From Gammaproteobacteria bacterium (lineage in GTDB: Bacteria > Pseudomonadota > Gammaproteobacteria > JAPPPA01): a DNA stretch of 7,873 nucleotides. This document shows positions 6,601 through 7,873 of this stretch, piece by piece. The notes under the pieces were generated by a model that saw only the letters and a list, made by a program, of their open reading frames with translations, was not told where the DNA came from and searched no databases. Every line of letters begins with the position of its first letter. The stretch's first letter is position 1. Position numbers and translations under genes: made by a program. The stretch covers positions 1-7,873 of the forward strand of contig JAPPPA010000150.1 in NCBI GenBank assembly GCA_028817755.1. The letters are read 5' to 3'.

Positions 6601-6626
6601 GCCTATTTTCAGCAAGCGAAATAGGC
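6601..6626. repeat. 8-bp inverted repeat in the divergent intergenic region
   Basis: GCCTATTT (6601-6608) and AAATAGGC (6619-6626) are perfect complements separated by 10 bp. The same half-site GCCTAT/ATAGGC makes the contiguous palindrome at 6553-6562, so the region holds four copies of this hexamer. No T-run follows, and it lies between two divergent starts, so an operator is more likely than a terminator. Confidence 0.45.
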
Positions 6627-6638
6627 CCGTATTAAACA

Positions 6639-6666
6639 TTGAAGTGCGAATAAGGTAATCTAATTA
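6639..6666 (+). promoter_or_regulatory. Possible promoter of the Calx-beta/GDPD lipoprotein gene
   Basis: TTGAAG (6639-6644) and TAATTA (6661-6666) are separated by 16 bp. The -10 ends 26 bases before the ATG at 6693. The match is moderate and the surroundings are AT-rich, so this is tentative. Confidence 0.35.
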
Positions 6667-6692
6667 GCTTGTTGTGACCTTTGGTGTTTGCC

Positions 6693-7873
6693 ATGCGTGT
6701 TTTGTCCGTTTTATTCGCTATCGCTGTTTTAGCCGCTTGTAGTTCGCCCGATCAGGTAACTGAAAATAGCTTCGCGCCCGGAAATAGATTGTTGAGCGTG
6801 CATAACGCCGCCGCGCCGGAAGACAACGGTACTTTGGAAATGATTGTGTCGATTGGCCAGCCCAGTACGATTAACACCTCGGTGGATTACCAAACCGTAG
6901 ACGGCACCGCCGTAGCGGGTGAGGACTTCACCGCCAGCTCTGGCACCGTGGTTATTCCTGCCGGTGAAACCAAAGCCAGCTTTCAAATTCCACTAACGAT
7001 TGATAGCGATATTGAAGTCGCCGAAGACTTCAATATTGTGCTCAGCAATCCCATTGGGCTGACATTAAATCGTTTAACCGTTACCGGCACTGTGGCCAAT
7101 GACGACACGCCTTGCACCACCCCTGATGTTTCATCACCAAACCCGTGGCGTGACCCAAGCCGCTTCTTGATTAACTTTGCTCACCGCGGTGGCGTAATCG
7201 ACTTTCCTGAAAATACGCTTTACGCCTATTACCAAGCTGCAGAGTTAGGTGCTGAAGTGTTGGAAATGGACGTTTACCAAACGTCTGATGGTGAGCTAGT
7301 GGTGTTGCACGATTTAACCGTAGACCGCACCACCAATGGCACCGGCGCTGTTGGTGATTTCACCTTGGCTGAATTACGCGAGCTAGACGCCGCTTATTGG
7401 TTTGTTACCGGCCACGGTACGCCGCATGACCGTCCAGAAGAAGACTACACATTCCGTGGTATTGCCACTGGCGACAAAGCGCCACCACCGGGTTACGTGC
7501 CAGAAGACTTCCGCATTCCCACTTTGGAAGAAGCCTTACGGGCCTTCCCGCATGAGTTGATTAATCTCGAGCTTAAGCCGAATACCGAAAACCCAGACGG
7601 CAACTACGAACAAGTCATGGCTGATTTGTTAATTAAATACGGCCGCCAAACCGACGTTATGGTGGCATCGTTTTTAGACTCTGCCGCCACCAACTTCAAA
7701 GCTGCTGCGCCTTGCGTGACTACCTCAATTCCAACCGGTCAAGTGGCTGGTTTAGTCATTGCTAGCCAAGGTCCGGGTACCATCCCGCCGCAGCCGCAAC
7801 ACAGCGCCTTTCAAGTGCCGCCCAATACCTCGCAAATTTCACAAGCGCCGGGCGAAACGCATGTCGAAATTGT
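6693..7873 (+). CDS. Lipoprotein with Calx-beta domain and glycerophosphodiester phosphodiesterase domain (3' end beyond window)
   Basis: 393 complete codons are visible and the gene runs off the right edge. The N-terminus is a lipoprotein signal with lipobox LAAC (Cys 16). Ser at the next position suggests outer-membrane retention. Residues about 30-138 form a Calx-beta repeat (VDYQTVDGTAVAGEDFTASSGTV, then EDFNIVLSNP and a final NDD), a fold that usually binds Ca2+. Residues from about 160 are a GDPD TIM barrel: HRGG (164-167), PENT (172-175), the metal ligands EMD (191-193), VLHD (204-207, catalytic histidine 206) and NLELK (291-295). An insert of some 40 residues (about 233-275, including FRGIATGDKAPPPGY) separates the early and middle barrel. 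It would hydrolyse glycerophosphodiesters to glycerol 3-phosphate and an alcohol at the cell envelope. The ATG is chosen because it gives the exact lipoprotein signal; no good Shine-Dalgarno precedes it, and an in-frame stop lies at 6675. It is divergent from the sterol-desaturase-like gene, and a shared function is not shown. Confidence 0.9.
   Translation, partial: MRVLSVLFAIAVLAACSSPDQVTENSFAPGNRLLSVHNAAAPEDNGTLEMIVSIGQPSTINTSVDYQTVDGTAVAGEDFTASSGTVVIPAGETKASFQIPLTIDSDIEVAEDFNIVLSNPIGLTLNRLTVTGTVANDDTPCTTPDVSSPNPWRDPSRFLINFAHRGGVIDFPENTLYAYYQAAELGAEVLEMDVYQTSDGELVVLHDLTVDRTTNGTGAVGDFTLAELRELDAAYWFVTGHGTPHDRPEEDYTFRGIATGDKAPPPGYVPEDFRIPTLEEALRAFPHELINLELKPNTENPDGNYEQVMADLLIKYGRQTDVMVASFLDSAATNFKAAAPCVTTSIPTGQVAGLVIASQGPGTIPPQPQHSAFQVPPNTSQISQAPGETHVEI

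Noticed and set aside
6729..6986. Minus-strand frame 6729-6986
   Set aside because: It is antisense to the Calx-beta domain, whose sense translation matches the family closely.
1..7873. tRNA or rRNA genes, CRISPR array, insertion sequence ends, attachment sites
   Set aside because: No tRNA-like cloverleaf, rRNA sequence, regularly spaced repeats, transposase frame or terminal inverted repeats were seen on reading both strands.

Overview
The window looks like a chromosomal segment of a Gram-negative, probably marine, gammaproteobacterium. The evidence is mid-range base composition, an outer-membrane protein of the DUF1302 type ending in Phe, a periplasmic parvulin-like protein, a type II lipoprotein signal, and good Shine-Dalgarno sites on several genes. 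The lineage is inferred from gene content only; there is no rRNA or marker gene.

Five protein genes fill the window. Four are on the minus strand, in transcription order: a sterol desaturase/fatty acid hydroxylase superfamily membrane enzyme (6514-5264), a DUF1302 outer-membrane protein (5144-2853) closed by a clear intrinsic terminator, a secreted parvulin-type peptidyl-prolyl isomerase with its own sigma70-like promoter (2657-1953), and a fatty acid desaturase fused to a PaaE-type ferredoxin reductase (1851 to beyond the left edge). On the plus strand a divergent lipoprotein with a Calx-beta domain and a glycerophosphodiester phosphodiesterase domain (6693 onward) runs off the right edge. 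No gene-free stretch reaches 300 bases.

Read together, two different membrane di-iron oxygenases and an outer-membrane protein suggest uptake and oxidation of a hydrophobic compound (a lipid, sterol, isoprenoid or hydrocarbon). The substrate cannot be read from the sequence. The fusion protein carries its own reductase and the beginning of a [2Fe-2S] domain, so it may be an electron-self-sufficient oxygenase.

The strongest unnamed signal is regulatory. The upstream regions of the sterol-desaturase-like gene and the DUF1302 gene share a 32-bp block (23 identities). Each block contains two TTGAC-containing repeats in the same orientation exactly 21 bp apart, two helical turns. This suggests one activator controlling both genes. 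A different, perfect 18-bp palindrome lies upstream of the desaturase-reductase gene, near the position expected for an activator that overlaps the -35 box.
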